64,000 bases of DNA. Source: Inhella proteolytica. Its GTDB lineage: Bacteria; Pseudomonadota; Gammaproteobacteria; Burkholderiales; Burkholderiaceae_C. Positions 44,106 through 54,183 of this stretch are shown piece by piece. The first letter of the stretch is position 1. Every line of letters starts with the position of its first letter. Below the pieces are notes generated by a model, which was not told where the DNA came from, ran no database searches, and saw nothing but the letters and a program-made list of their open reading frames with translations. Made by a program: the position numbers and the translations under genes. The DNA lies in the NCBI RefSeq assembly GCF_016093275.1, contig NZ_JAEDAK010000001.1:515859-579858 (forward strand), read 5' to 3'.

Positions 44106-46417
44106 TCCTCGTTGCGGCGCGGCACGACGATGTCGCGATTGCCATTGGTGGCCATGGCCGAGACCAGGCCGGACTTCTCCATCTGCTCCAAGAGGCGGGC
44201 GGCACGGTTGTAGCCAATGCGCAGGTGCCGTTGCACCAGCGAGATCGAGGCACGCTTGTGCTCCAGCACCACGGCCACGGCCTGGTCGTACATCGGGTCG
44301 CTTTCGCCGTCGCTGTTGCCGCCGCCACCCGGCAGCGCCTCGCCACCCTCGCCCTCCAAGGTGCCGCCTTCCAGGATGCCCTCGATGTAGTTGGGCTCGC
44401 CACCCTGCTCTTTCAGGTACTCGACAACGCGGTGCACTTCTTCATCGCTGACAAAGGCGCCATGCACACGCACCGGCAGGCCGGTGCCGCTGGCCATGTA
44501 GAGCATGTCGCCCATGCCCAGCAGGGCCTCGGCGCCCATCTGGTCGAGGATGGTGCGCGAGTCGATCTTGGAGCTGACCTGGAAGCTCAGGCGGGTCGGG
44601 ATATTGGCCTTGATCAAGCCGGTGATGACGTCCACCGAGGGACGCTGCGTGGCCAGGATCAGGTGGATGCCGGCGGCGCGCGCCTTTTGGGCCAGGCGGG
44701 CGATCAACTCCTCGATCTTCTTGCCCACCACCATCATCAGGTCGGCCAATTCGTCAATGACGACGACGATGTGCGGCAGGCGATCGAGCGGCTCCGGGGC
44801 CTCCGGCGTCAGGCTGAAGGGGTTGGGGATGCTTTGTTCCTTCGCGGCCGCCTCGGCGATCTTTTTGTTGTAGCCGGCCAGGTTGCGCACGCCCAGCTTG
44901 CTCATCAGCTTGTAGCGGCGCTCCATTTCACCCACGCACCAGTTGAGCGCGTTGCCGGCCTGCTTCATGTCGGTGACCACCGGGCAGAGCAGGTGCGGGA
45001 TGCCCTCGTAGACGCTCATTTCCAGCATCTTGGGGTCGATCATGATCAGCCGCACGTCGCGCGCCTCGGCCTTGTAGAGCAGGCTCAGGATCATGGCGTT
45101 GATGCCGACCGATTTGCCCGAGCCGGTGGTACCGGCCACCAGGCAGTGCGGCATCTTGGCCAGGTCGGCCACCACGGGCGCGCCCACGATGTCCTTGCCC
45201 AGCGCCATCGTCAGCATCGACGCGGCATCGTGATAGACCTGCGAGCCCAGGATCTCGCACAGGCGGATGGTCTGCCGCCGCGCATTGGGCAGTTCCAGCG
45301 CCATGCAGTTCTTGCCCGGGATGGTTTCGACAACGCGGATCGAGGTCAGGCTCAGGGAGCGCGCCAGGTCCTTGGCCAGGTTGACCACCTGCGAGCCCTT
45401 GACCCCGGTGGCCGGTTCGATCTCGTAGCGCGTGATCACCGGGCCGGGGTAGGCGGCGATCACATGCACCTCGACGCCAAAGTCGCGCAGCTTCTTCTCG
45501 ATCAGGCGGCTGGTCATCTCCAGCGATTCCGGCGTCACCGTCTCCACGCGGGGAGGGGGTGCGTCCAGCAGATCGATCTGCGGCAGGCGCGTGGTCGACA
45601 GTTCCTGGAACAGGGGCTGCTGCCGCTCGGCTGCCACGCGGGTGGACGGGGGCAATTCAACCACCTCGGGTTCGATGAACAGCGGCTCATGCACCAGCTC
45701 CTGCTCGCGCTGCTCCACCTTCGCAACCTGAACCTCGACCTCCCGCTCGACCTTGGCTTGCTCGCCCAAACGGCGGTCTTCCTGCTGCTCGCGCACCGTG
45801 CGGCGGCGTTCCTGCAGGGCCTCCAGCTGACGCCCGATGCGCTCCGCCAGCTGGAGCCAAGAGAAATCCAGCGCCCAAGCCAGACCCAGCAGCAACAGCA
45901 CGATGCCAGCCAGCCCGGAGCCCGCAAAGCCCAGCAGCTGCATGGCCAAGGGCCCCATGGCATAGCCGAGCACGCCACCCGCATGACCGGGCAGGCGGGC
46001 TTCAAGTGCATAGAGCCGCGTCCACTCCAGCACGCAGCTGGACAGGATCAGCAGGCCCACGCCGAGCCAGACGCGCCACAGCGGGCCTGGGTTCGGCTCC
46101 GCTTGCGGGCGCTCGCGCCACAGGGCAGCCAGCCCGCCGAGCCAGTGGCGCGCCAGCACAAGCACCAGCCACCAGGCCGAAAACCCGAAGGCGAACAGCA
46201 GGCCATCGGACAACCAAGCCCCCAGCACCCCCAGCCGATTGGCCGGCAGGCTGCGTTCGGTGGCGATGGAGTAGGCGCTGTCCTGCGCGTCATGGCTCGC
46301 CAGGGCCAGCACCAACAGGGCCCAGAGCAAAGCAGTCAGAAGCAACCAGATGGGCGTGCGCATCCAGCGCTGGGTCGCACCCTGAGAGTTGGGTGCCGAC
46401 GGAGGGAACCAAGTCAT
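44102..46417 (-). CDS. ftsK: DNA translocase FtsK
   Basis: The 771-residue translocase has four to five N-terminal membrane helices (to about residue 200) and a charged linker. The RecA-like motor has Walker [16 protein letters not shown] near residue 430 and Walker [17 protein letters not shown] near 555. The C-terminal gamma domain ends in [20 protein letters not shown] for KOPS recognition. It moves chromosome ends to dif and activates XerCD at the septum. The linker is short, so the protein is like SpoIIIE in size rather than the 1,300-residue E. coli FtsK. Confidence 0.97.
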   Translation of the reverse strand: MTWFPPSAPNSQGATQRWMRTPIWLLLTALLWALLVLALASHDAQDSAYSIATERSLPANRLGVLGAWLSDGLLFAFGFSAWWLVLVLARHWLGGLAALWRERPQAEPNPGPLWRVWLGVGLLILSSCVLEWTRLYALEARLPGHAGGVLGYAMGPLAMQLLGFAGSGLAGIVLLLLGLAWALDFSWLQLAERIGRQLEALQERRRTVREQQEDRRLGEQAKVEREVEVQVAKVEQREQELVHEPLFIEPEVVELPPSTRVAAERQQPLFQELSTTRLPQIDLLDAPPPRVETVTPESLEMTSRLIEKKLRDFGVEVHVIAAYPGPVITRYEIEPATGVKGSQVVNLAKDLARSLSLTSIRVVETIPGKNCMALELPNARRQTIRLCEILGSQVYHDAASMLTMALGKDIVGAPVVADLAKMPHCLVAGTTGSGKSVGINAMILSLLYKAEARDVRLIMIDPKMLEMSVYEGIPHLLCPVVTDMKQAGNALNWCVGEMERRYKLMSKLGVRNLAGYNKKIAEAAAKEQSIPNPFSLTPEAPEPLDRLPHIVVVIDELADLMMVVGKKIEELIARLAQKARAAGIHLILATQRPSVDVITGLIKANIPTRLSFQVSSKIDSRTILDQMGAEALLGMGDMLYMASGTGLPVRVHGAFVSDEEVHRVVEYLKEQGGEPNYIEGILEGGTLEGEGGEALPGGGGNSDGESDPMYDQAVAVVLEHKRASISLVQRHLRIGYNRAARLLEQMEKSGLVSAMATNGNRDIVVPRRNEE

Positions 46418-46443
46418 GGGCCGAATTCTGGCCCAGGGCCGAG

Positions 46444-47130
46444 CTACTCCTCGGCTTCCTCACTCTGGTCGGTATCGATCTGCTTGAGCACCACCGAGCC
46501 GTCCTGCAGGGTCTCGATCTGGCCGCGCTCCTCCAGATCCTTCATCACCCGGCTGACCATTTCACGCGAGGCACCCACCACCTTGGCCATGTCCTGCCGC
46601 GACACCCGACCGCGGATGATCTTCAGGCCATCCTCGTCTTCCGCCATGTCCAGCAGCGTGCGGGCCACGCGGCCGTAGACATCGAGCAGCGCCAGAGACT
46701 CGATCTGGCGGTCGGCATTGCGCAACCGGGCCACCAGCGCACGCAAGATGCCGTAGGCCAGACTGTTCGGGTCGGGCAGGCAGCGGGCGAATTCGGCACG
46801 GCCCAGCACCAGCATGTCGGTGGGCTGCTCGCAGCGCACAGTGGCCGAGGCCGCCTCGCCATCGATCAGGCTCATTTCGCCCACATGGTCGCCGGCCTCC
46901 AGCACCGCCATGATGACCTCGCGCCCGCGCCGGTCGGCCGTCAACACCCGGGCCCGGCCATTGAGCAGGATGTAGAGCGAGTTGCTATGGGTGCCCTGCT
47001 CCACCACCACTTCGCCCCGCTTGAAGCGACGCTTGCTGACGCTGTCCGCGATGGACTGCGCTTGCTCGGGCGTCAGCATCGAAAACAGGCGCACGCGCCG
47101 AATCAGGTCGAGGTTGGACAGCATGGCCAT
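46444..47130 (-). CDS. Crp/Fnr family transcriptional regulator
   Basis: A 228-residue protein. The cyclic-nucleotide-binding-like domain spans residues 15-130 ([39 protein letters not shown]) and the winged helix 155-215 ([26 protein letters not shown]). The N-terminal Fnr cysteines are missing. The RCEQP stretch near 104 is in the right place for a cAMP or other nucleotide site, but the ligand is uncertain. The ATG at 47130 has AAGGAG at seven bases. It is divergent from trxB. Confidence 0.92.
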   Translation of the reverse strand: MAMLSNLDLIRRVRLFSMLTPEQAQSIADSVSKRRFKRGEVVVEQGTHSNSLYILLNGRARVLTADRRGREVIMAVLEAGDHVGEMSLIDGEAASATVRCEQPTDMLVLGRAEFARCLPDPNSLAYGILRALVARLRNADRQIESLALLDVYGRVARTLLDMAEDEDGLKIIRGRVSRQDMAKVVGASREMVSRVMKDLEERGQIETLQDGSVVLKQIDTDQSEEAEE

Positions 47131-47195
47131 GCGCAATCTCCTTGATGAAAGCCGGCTATGGACCCGGCTCCTAGAATGAAGCCATTCTTCCTTAG

Positions 47196-48200
<1,005 letters not shown>

Positions 48201-48235
48201 GTTTTGAGGCGCGACGGAAAAGCTGCCGCGTGGGC

Positions 48236-48405
48236 TATACTCGCGGGCTTTTCCGGAAGCGGCTTCTTGCTGAACTCGTCAGCACGCGGCTGCCCTGAAG
48301 GGACGGGTTACCGCCACCCGAGTACGAAGTACGCATGGCGAGGTGAAGCCGCCACCGTGAGAGTCCGCTCTCCCGCGTGGTCGCTGTAGAGAACGGAGTG
48401 TCCTC
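48236..48405 (+). promoter_or_regulatory. Promoter and structured 5' leader of rpmB-rpmG
   Basis: A TATACT -10 box at 48236-48241 lies in GGGCTATACTCGCGG, with no good -35. The leader of about 160 nt that follows contains several hairpins. The clearest is CCAC...GAGAG-TCCG-CTCTC...GTGG at 48353-48380; GTAC-gaa-GTAC occurs near 48322. Such a long leader before ribosomal protein genes suggests feedback by L28, L33 or another ligand. I do not recognise a known riboswitch. Confidence 0.5.
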
Positions 48406-48639
48406 ATGGCACGCGTCTGCGAAGTCACGGGCAAGAAGCCCATGGTCGGGAACAATGTTTCCCACGCCAACAACAAAACCAAGCGCCGGTTCCTGCCGAA
48501 CCTGCACTACCGTCGTTTCTGGGTCGAGAGCGAAAATCGCTGGGTGCGCCTGCGCATCAGCAACGCTGGCCTGCGCCTGATCGACAAGAAGGGCATTGAC
48601 GCCGTGCTGGCCGATCTGCGTGCCCACGGTCAAGCCTAA
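48406..48639 (+). CDS. rpmB: 50S ribosomal protein L28
   Basis: The 77-residue protein begins [20 protein letters not shown] and continues [20 protein letters not shown], as in bacterial L28 of the Cys-containing type. It binds 23S rRNA in the large subunit. GGAG lies seven bases before the ATG. rpmG follows 19 bases later with its own ribosome binding site. Confidence 0.97.
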   Translation: MARVCEVTGKKPMVGNNVSHANNKTKRRFLPNLHYRRFWVESENRWVRLRISNAGLRLIDKKGIDAVLADLRAHGQA

Positions 48640-48658
48640 TCACTGAAGGAGCGACACC

Positions 48659-48829
48659 ATGGCTGCTAAAGGCGGACGCGAAAAAATCAAGCTGGAGTCC
48701 ACTGCGGGCACCGGCCACTTCTACACCACGGCCAAGAACAAGAAGACCACGCCCCAAAAGCTGGAATTCATGAAGTTCGACCCTAAGGCTCGCAAGCACG
48801 TTCTCTACAAAGAGATCAAGCTGAAGTAA
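48659..48829 (+). CDS. rpmG: 50S ribosomal protein L33
   Basis: A 56-residue protein reading [20 protein letters not shown] then [20 protein letters not shown] and ending [11 protein letters not shown]. It is a cysteine-free (zinc-independent, C-minus) L33. AAGGAGCG lies before the ATG. The rpmB-rpmG order and the terminator just downstream make a two-gene ribosomal operon. Confidence 0.97.
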   Translation: MAAKGGREKIKLESTAGTGHFYTTAKNKKTTPQKLEFMKFDPKARKHVLYKEIKLK

Positions 48830-48860
48830 GCCCCCCAGGAGCCCACTGCTTCCGAGAAGA

Positions 48861-48885
48861 AAAGCCCGCCATCGGCGGGCTTTTT
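48861..48885 (+). terminator. Intrinsic terminator after rpmG
   Basis: GCCCGCC (48864-48870) pairs with GGCGGGC (48874-48880) around an ATC loop, followed by TTTTT. An A-run on the other side lets it act weakly for the convergent DUF3016 gene as well. Confidence 0.92.
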
Positions 48886-48905
48886 CATTGGCGTCGCCCG
48901 TCCCT

Positions 48906-49373
48906 TCAGGGCTTCAGAAACTGCCTCGTGAACCAGCGGTCCAGCATGGTCTTCTCGTGCGCCAGAGCCTCGCCGCGCCAGCGCAGTTCAGAGCCATTGA
49001 GGTAGCTGAAGTCACGCAGCTCAACATGCTCCTTGCGTAGCAGCTGACCGCCCTCCTTCAGCTCCACACTGAAATCGATATACGGTAGGGTGACCGAGCG
49101 CATCACACGAAGACGCTGGGCATAGCCCCGCAACCACTCCAGTTCGCCCGCCAGGTTCACATCGCGAACCTCGATCAGGAGTTCCTGATTCGGCCCGATG
49201 CGCTTGCCCCAAGATTGCAGAAATTGCGTCAATTCCTTCTGGTGTCGCTCGCGGTCCCAGTTCGTCTCGCCGAAATCGGCAAATTTGCTGGTGTCCGCGT
49301 ACTGCACCTGGACTGTTCCAGCCTGAGCACCGGCCGCCGCCCAAAGCGCAACCGCCATTGCAACTGCACGCAT
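48906..49373 (-). CDS. DUF3016 family secreted protein
   Basis: A 155-residue protein with a signal peptide (MRAVAMAVALWAAAGAQAG) and a mature part typical of DUF3016: VQYADTSKFADFGETNWDRE near the N-terminus, LLIEVRDVNLAGELEW and FSYLNGSELRWRGEALAHEK. The family is periplasmic and uncharacterised. The ATG at 49373 has GGAGG five bases upstream; the longer frame has no site. No obvious partner is adjacent. Confidence 0.85.
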   Translation of the reverse strand: MRAVAMAVALWAAAGAQAGTVQVQYADTSKFADFGETNWDRERHQKELTQFLQSWGKRIGPNQELLIEVRDVNLAGELEWLRGYAQRLRVMRSVTLPYIDFSVELKEGGQLLRKEHVELRDFSYLNGSELRWRGEALAHEKTMLDRWFTRQFLKP

Positions 49374-49500
49374 GATGGCCTCCAAATCGTTCCGCGCCCG
49401 CCCCTTCAGGGCATCGGCGAAACCAGTATAGGAAGCCGAGCCGGGCGACCCAAGAAAAACGGGCCCAGAGGGCCCGTGGTTTACAGCACTTTGCAGTGAC

Positions 49501-50733
49501 TCAGGCAGCACTGGGCAGGCGCGAGGCCCGCAGGCGCATGGACAGGGCCTTCAGTTCTTCGATGCCGCTGGCCTCGGCACGCGCGCACCAGGCTTGCAAA
49601 TCCTTGACCAACTGCTCGGCGGACACATTGGTGCGCGTCCACAGCTGACGCAATTCCTCGCGCATCGTCAGCCATTGGTCGAGAACCGGATTCGCCGCAC
49701 GAACCGCGGCCAGCTTGGCACCCAGCTCGGCCGGGATGCGATCGGCATCACGCGGCAGCCAGCGCTTGGCCAGCTTCAGCTCGCTCCAGCGCGCACTGTG
49801 GCGAGCACCCTCGGCCTTCAGGCGATCGAGCTCTTGGCGGCAGGCCGCCTTCATTTCACGACCGAAGCGGGCCATCACTTCATAACGATTCGCAATCACG
49901 GCCTCCAGGGTCTGGCGGTCAGCTGGCTGGATCGCCCCTTCCACCAGTTGCGGCGGACGCTTGCGCGGCTGCGCCAGACCAAAGAACTGCAGCAGGCGGA
50001 TGTAACCCCAACCGATGTCGAACTCGTACTTCTTGACCGAGAACTTGGCCGAGGTCGGGAAGGTGTGGTGGTTGTTGTGCAGCTCTTCGCCGCCCACGAT
50101 GAAGCCGATCGGCGACACATTGGTCGAGGCGTCCGGCGCTTCGAAATTGCGGTAGCCCCAGTAGTGGCCGATGCCATTGATGACACCGGTGGCCCAGAGC
50201 GGAATCCACAGCATCTGGATGGCCCAGATGGTGGCGCCCCAGCCGCCGAACATCAGCACGTTGAAGACCAGCAGCGCGGCAACCCCGTGGATGCCCAGCC
50301 GGGTGTAGACCTGCCGCTCCATCCAATCGTCCGGCGTGCCATGACCATACTTGCTGATGGTCTCGGCGTTCTTGGCTTCGGTGCGGTAGAGCTCCACGCC
50401 GGTCAGCAGCAGGGCCTTGAGGCCGCGGGTCTGCGGGCTGTGCGGGTCTTCCTCGGTCTCGCACTTGGCGTGGTGCTTGCGGTGAATCGCCACCCATTCC
50501 TTGGTGACCATGCCGGTGTTCAGCCAGAGCCAGAAGCGGAAGAAGTGCGCCACGGCCGGGTGCATGTCCACCGAGCGGTGCGCCTGCGAGCGGTGCAGGT
50601 ACAGCGTGACGCTGACGATGGTGATGTGCGTGGTGACCAGCACATAGGCCAGGATGGTCCAGAAACTGGCATCCGCGAGGCCTTGGCCGGCCCAGGTCGC
50701 AAAGGCGTCAAAAGCCGCCGTCCATGCATTCAT
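49501..50733 (-). CDS. Membrane fatty acid (acyl-CoA type) desaturase
   Basis: The 410-residue protein has the three histidine boxes of the delta-9 desaturase family: HRSQAH near residue 47, HRKHH near 85 and HNNHH near 218, with four or so membrane helices between. It would insert a double bond into acyl chains to adjust membrane fluidity. The C-terminal 130 residues form a charged, helical extension (DRQTLEAVIANRYEVMARFG onward) that is not part of the core. The start at 50733 is the first ATG; its ribosome binding site is poor. An inverted repeat lies upstream. Confidence 0.9.
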   Translation of the reverse strand: MNAWTAAFDAFATWAGQGLADASFWTILAYVLVTTHITIVSVTLYLHRSQAHRSVDMHPAVAHFFRFWLWLNTGMVTKEWVAIHRKHHAKCETEEDPHSPQTRGLKALLLTGVELYRTEAKNAETISKYGHGTPDDWMERQVYTRLGIHGVAALLVFNVLMFGGWGATIWAIQMLWIPLWATGVINGIGHYWGYRNFEAPDASTNVSPIGFIVGGEELHNNHHTFPTSAKFSVKKYEFDIGWGYIRLLQFFGLAQPRKRPPQLVEGAIQPADRQTLEAVIANRYEVMARFGREMKAACRQELDRLKAEGARHSARWSELKLAKRWLPRDADRIPAELGAKLAAVRAANPVLDQWLTMREELRQLWTRTNVSAEQLVKDLQAWCARAEASGIEELKALSMRLRASRLPSAA

Positions 50734-50784
50734 GTCGATCACACCGCCCGGGGGCAGCGCCAAATCAAGGAAGCCGCGATTTTA

Positions 50785-50824
50785 GGGGTCATGCTCCAGT
50801 TCGCTGCACTGCAGCATTGACCCC
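50785..50824. promoter_or_regulatory. Long inverted repeat upstream of the desaturase gene
   Basis: GGGGTCATGCT (50785-50795) and AGCATTGACCCC (50813-50824) are inverted arms with one extra base in the right arm. They lie 52-91 bases before the desaturase ATG and just beyond the rsmB stop. There is no U-tract on either strand, so it suits an operator better than a terminator. The regulator is unknown. Confidence 0.5.
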
Positions 50825-50847
50825 CGTCAAACCGGCTCGTGCGCAAG

Positions 50848-52098
50848 TCACGTCCGCTGCCAGGCCGCGGCAAAGAAGCCGTCGCAGTGGTGACGGTGCG
50901 GCCACAGGCGCAACTGTCCGTTGTGCACCAGTTCGCTCGCCCGCGGCACTTGGCCCGCGAGCAAATCGGCCGCATCCAGCTTGGCGAATCCCGGGTTCTG
51001 TGCCTCGAACGCTGCCGCCACGCCCTCGTTCTCGGCTTCCAGCAGGCTGCAGGTGGCATACACCAAGCGCCCGCCCGGCTTGAGCAGGCGCGCGGCCGAC
51101 TGCAGGATGGCCAGTTGGCGCGGCACCAGCTCGGCCACAGCTTGTGGTGACTGACGCCACTTCATGTCGGGATTGCGACGCAGGGTACCCAGTCCCGAGC
51201 ACGGCGCATCCACCAAAACCCGATCCAGCTTGCCGCTCAGGCGCTTGATGCGTTCATCGCGTTCATGGGCGATCTGGATCGGGTAGACATTGGAGAGCCC
51301 GCTGCGCGCCAGACGGGGGCGCAGGTTGTCGAGCCGGTGCCCGGAGATATCGAAAGCATAGAGCCGGCCGGTATTGCGCATGGCAGCGCCCAGGGCCAGG
51401 GTCTTGCCGCCGGCGCCGGCGCAGAAATCGGCCACCATCTCGCCGCGCTTAGCATCCAGCAAGAGGGCCAGCAATTGACTGCCTTCGTCCTGGACTTCGA
51501 TGCTGCCGTCCTTGAACAGCGGCCATTGGCTCAGACTCGGTTTGCCTTGCAGCCGGATGCCCCAGGGCGAATAGGGCGTGGGTTGGACGCCAAATTCCTG
51601 CAACTCGGCCAGCACGGCATCGCGCTTGGCCTTCAGGGTGTTGACGCGCAGGTCCAGCGGCGCGCCTTCCAGCAGGCTGGTGGCCAGACGCTCGAATTCC
51701 TCTGGCGGCAGCTGCTTGTGCAGCGCGTCGGCAATCCAGTCCGGCAGGTTGTGGCGCAGCTTGGGAGCCAGGCTGTCCAGGTCGATCTGCCGGCGCGCAG
51801 CCAGCCAATCACGCTCGTGCACTTCGGTGCCGGCCTCCAGCACGCGGGGCTCGCCGGCCCAGGCTAGCAGCACCAGGCGGCGCTCCATCGGGCCGCTGCC
51901 GGATTGCGCCAGGTGCTGCCAGAGCAGGCGGCGCCGCAGCAGGGCGTAGGTGGTTTCGGCCAGCGCATGGCGCTCGCGCGAACCCAGCTCGCGGTGGTCG
52001 CGGAAGAAGGCGGAGACCAGGGCATCGGCCGGCTGGTCGAGCTTGAGCACGCGCTGCACGAGCTGCGCGGCCAATTGAAGCAGGGGTTTGGGATGCAT
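50848..52098 (-). CDS. rsmB: RsmB/NOP-family rRNA cytosine-5 methyltransferase
   Basis: The 416-residue SAM-dependent enzyme methylates a cytosine of 16S rRNA (m5C967 in E. coli). An N-terminal NusB-like region (about 1-85) is followed by the catalytic domain with DFCAGAGGKTLALGAAM, DAPCSGLGTLRRNPD and YATCSLLEAENEG, which hold the two cysteines of the mechanism. E. coli RsmB normally follows fmt; here purN precedes it with a one-base overlap. The target base is inferred from family. Confidence 0.9.
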   Translation of the reverse strand: MHPKPLLQLAAQLVQRVLKLDQPADALVSAFFRDHRELGSRERHALAETTYALLRRRLLWQHLAQSGSGPMERRLVLLAWAGEPRVLEAGTEVHERDWLAARRQIDLDSLAPKLRHNLPDWIADALHKQLPPEEFERLATSLLEGAPLDLRVNTLKAKRDAVLAELQEFGVQPTPYSPWGIRLQGKPSLSQWPLFKDGSIEVQDEGSQLLALLLDAKRGEMVADFCAGAGGKTLALGAAMRNTGRLYAFDISGHRLDNLRPRLARSGLSNVYPIQIAHERDERIKRLSGKLDRVLVDAPCSGLGTLRRNPDMKWRQSPQAVAELVPRQLAILQSAARLLKPGGRLVYATCSLLEAENEGVAAAFEAQNPGFAKLDAADLLAGQVPRASELVHNGQLRLWPHRHHCDGFFAAAWQRT

Positions 52099-52724
52099 CA
52101 GCTAAACAGTTGCGACTCACCCATCCGATGGCGCACACGGTTGCCATCGAACTCCAGTTCGTCATTCAAGAACCAGCGCAGTGCGCGCGGGTACATCTGG
52201 TGCTCCAGGGCCAGCACCCGGGCAGATAGCCGGTCGGCGTCGTCGCCGGGCAGCACCGGCACCAGAGCCTGCGCCAGGATCGGACCATGATCCAGCTCCG
52301 CCGTCACCCCATGCACCGTGGCGCCGGCCAACTGGCAGCCCGCTTCGAGCGCCCGCTGGTGGGTATGCAGACCTGGGAAGGACGGCAGCAGCGAGGGATG
52401 AATGTTCAGCATCCGGCCGGCATAGTGCGCCGTGAAAACGGGCGTGAGGATGCGCATGAATCCGGCCAGCACCACGACGGCCGGGTCGTGCGCATCGATC
52501 GCCTGCATCAGCGCGGCGTCAAAGGCCTCGCGGGTCTCGAACGCCTTGTGATCCACCACCGCCGTGGCAATGCCTTGGGTCTGCGCGAACTTCAGGCCCG
52601 CGGCATCGGGCCGGTTGCTGATGACCGCGGCAATGCGCGCGCTCCAGCGCTCGCGCTGCGCGGTATGGACGATGGCTTCCATGTTGGAGCCCCGTCCGGA
52701 GATCAGGATGACCACATTCTTCAT
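52098..52724 (-). CDS. purN: Phosphoribosylglycinamide formyltransferase
   Basis: A 208-residue enzyme transferring formyl from 10-formyl-THF to GAR in purine synthesis. VILISGRGSNMEAIV at the N-terminus binds substrate phosphate. The catalytic Asn-His-Asp set lies in RMLNIHPSLLPSFPGLHTHQ and VTAELDHGPILAQA. Length is normal. The start is divergent from trpS by 68 bases. Its stop shares one base with the rsmB start. Confidence 0.97.
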   Translation of the reverse strand: MKNVVILISGRGSNMEAIVHTAQRERWSARIAAVISNRPDAAGLKFAQTQGIATAVVDHKAFETREAFDAALMQAIDAHDPAVVVLAGFMRILTPVFTAHYAGRMLNIHPSLLPSFPGLHTHQRALEAGCQLAGATVHGVTAELDHGPILAQALVPVLPGDDADRLSARVLALEHQMYPRALRWFLNDELEFDGNRVRHRMGESQLFS

Positions 52725-52792
52725 GGGGCGGCAGTGTAGGTGGCGCCCCTGGGTTGCTCCCTAGAATCGCCTCCCCTCACGCGCCCTCTTCC

Positions 52793-53770
52793 ATGTCTTC
52801 TGCTGCCCGCGTCGTCTCCGGCATGCGCCCTACCGGCGCCCTGCATCTTGGCCATTACCACGGCGTGCTGAAGACCTGGCTGGCCTTGCAGCAGGACCAT
52901 GACTGCCTGTTCTTCGTCGCCGACTGGCATGCGCTGACCGATGGCAGCGGCGCCGTGCGCGAAGAGGCGGTGTACGACATGGTGGTGGACTGGCTGGCCG
53001 CCGGCATCGACCCGCAGCGCGCCACGCTCTTCATCCAGAGCCGCATGGCCGAGCACGCCGAGCTGTTCACCTTGCTGGCGATGGTGACGCCGCTGTCCTG
53101 GTTGGAGCGGGTGCCGGGTTTCCGCGAGATCGCCGACCAGCACCCGAGCTTTGGCCGCCTGGGCTACCCGCTGCTGCAGGCGGCTGACATCCTGGCCTAC
53201 AAGGCCGAGCTGGTCCCCGTGGGGCAGGATCAGGCCGCCCATCTGGAACTGTGCCGCGAGCTGGCGCGCCGCTTCAACCATCTGGCCGGGCGCACGGTCT
53301 TTCCCGAGCCGCAGGCGGTGCTCAGTGACGCCCCGCGCCTGCCCGGGCTGGACGGTCGCAAGATGAGCAAGGGCTTCGCGAACACCATCGGCATGCGCGA
53401 AGACGCCGAAAGCACCCGCGCCAAGCTGCTGCGCATGCCCACCGATCCCCAGCGCGTGCACCGCCACGACTGCGGCGAGCCCACGCGCTGCCCGGTATGG
53501 CCCCTGCACCAGGCGGTCAGCCCGCAAGCGCAGCAAGAACAGCTGGCGGCCGACTGCCGCGCGGCCCGGACCGGCTGCGTGGACTGCAAACAAGCCCTGC
53601 TGGACCATCTGCTGCCGCAACAAGCCACTTGGCGCGAGCGCGCCGAGCAGCATCTGGCCGAACCCAAGCAGGTGCACTGGCTGGTGGAAGTGGGCACGGA
53701 GCGGGCCCGCGCCCTGGCCCGCAAGACCCTGCGTGAGGTGCGCGACTGTCTCGGGCTGGCCACGCCGTGA
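52793..53770 (+). CDS. trpS: Tryptophanyl-tRNA synthetase with cysteine cluster motif
   Basis: The 325-residue class Ic synthetase charges tRNA-Trp. MRPTGALHLGHYHG holds the HIGH motif near residue 20 and GRKMSKGFANTI is the KMSKS loop near 195. In the C-terminal domain the cysteines have spacing C-x21-C-x6-C-x2-C (from CPVWPLHQ to CVDCKQ), close to the C-x22-C-x6-C-x2-C motif that binds [4Fe-4S] in Thermotoga TrpRS. That suggests an Fe-S TrpRS. The ATG at 52793 gives MSSAARVVSGMRPTG. The DUF1289 gene overlaps its stop. Confidence 0.95.
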   Translation: MSSAARVVSGMRPTGALHLGHYHGVLKTWLALQQDHDCLFFVADWHALTDGSGAVREEAVYDMVVDWLAAGIDPQRATLFIQSRMAEHAELFTLLAMVTPLSWLERVPGFREIADQHPSFGRLGYPLLQAADILAYKAELVPVGQDQAAHLELCRELARRFNHLAGRTVFPEPQAVLSDAPRLPGLDGRKMSKGFANTIGMREDAESTRAKLLRMPTDPQRVHRHDCGEPTRCPVWPLHQAVSPQAQQEQLAADCRAARTGCVDCKQALLDHLLPQQATWRERAEQHLAEPKQVHWLVEVGTERARALARKTLREVRDCLGLATP

Positions 53771-54183
53771 GTGCGCGTCTGCACATCACCGATCTGGAAG
53801 CCGCCATCAACTGGTGGCGCGAGCGCCAGCCCTCACCCGATGGCATCTCGGCCTGCGCCGAGGTGCGTGCCCTGGCCGAGGTCTATGCGCTGATGGTCTA
53901 TTTCCACGACCCCGAGTGGGACCCCGAACGCCTCTCGGCGCGCGCCCGGGAGGCCTTCATGACGTGGTACGCCAGCACGCCGGACTCCCCCTGCATCGCC
54001 ATCTGCTCCACCGCCCAGGGCGACCCCATCTGCAAGGGTTGCGGCCGCAGCTTTGCCGAGGTGCGGGATTGGCCCCAGCTGGATCCGCTCGAAAAACGCG
54101 TGGTGTGGCGCCGCATCCAGCATGAAGCCACGGCCTGGCGCTTCAACCGCTATGCCGAGCGGGCGCAGGAGCCCTCGGCTTGA
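53767..54183 (+). CDS. DUF3717 / DUF1289 two-domain protein
   Basis: A 138-residue protein. Residues 1-65 (LHITDLEAAINWWRERQPSP, AEVRALAEVYALM) look like DUF3717, and 72-135 (DSPCIAICSTAQGDPICKGC and TAWRFNRYAERA) like the DUF1289 Cys motif C-x3-C-x8-C-x2-C, which probably binds metal. It starts with GTG overlapping the trpS stop. The two domains are often separate or paired in Burkholderiales; function is unknown. It also overlaps the MATE gene by four bases. Confidence 0.78.
   Translation: MSARLHITDLEAAINWWRERQPSPDGISACAEVRALAEVYALMVYFHDPEWDPERLSARAREAFMTWYASTPDSPCIAICSTAQGDPICKGCGRSFAEVRDWPQLDPLEKRVVWRRIQHEATAWRFNRYAERAQEPSA

Noticed and set aside
44225..46678. 817-codon plus-strand frame opposite ftsK
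   Set aside because: Shadow of ftsK codon structure, rich in His/Gln/Arg with no recognisable domain.
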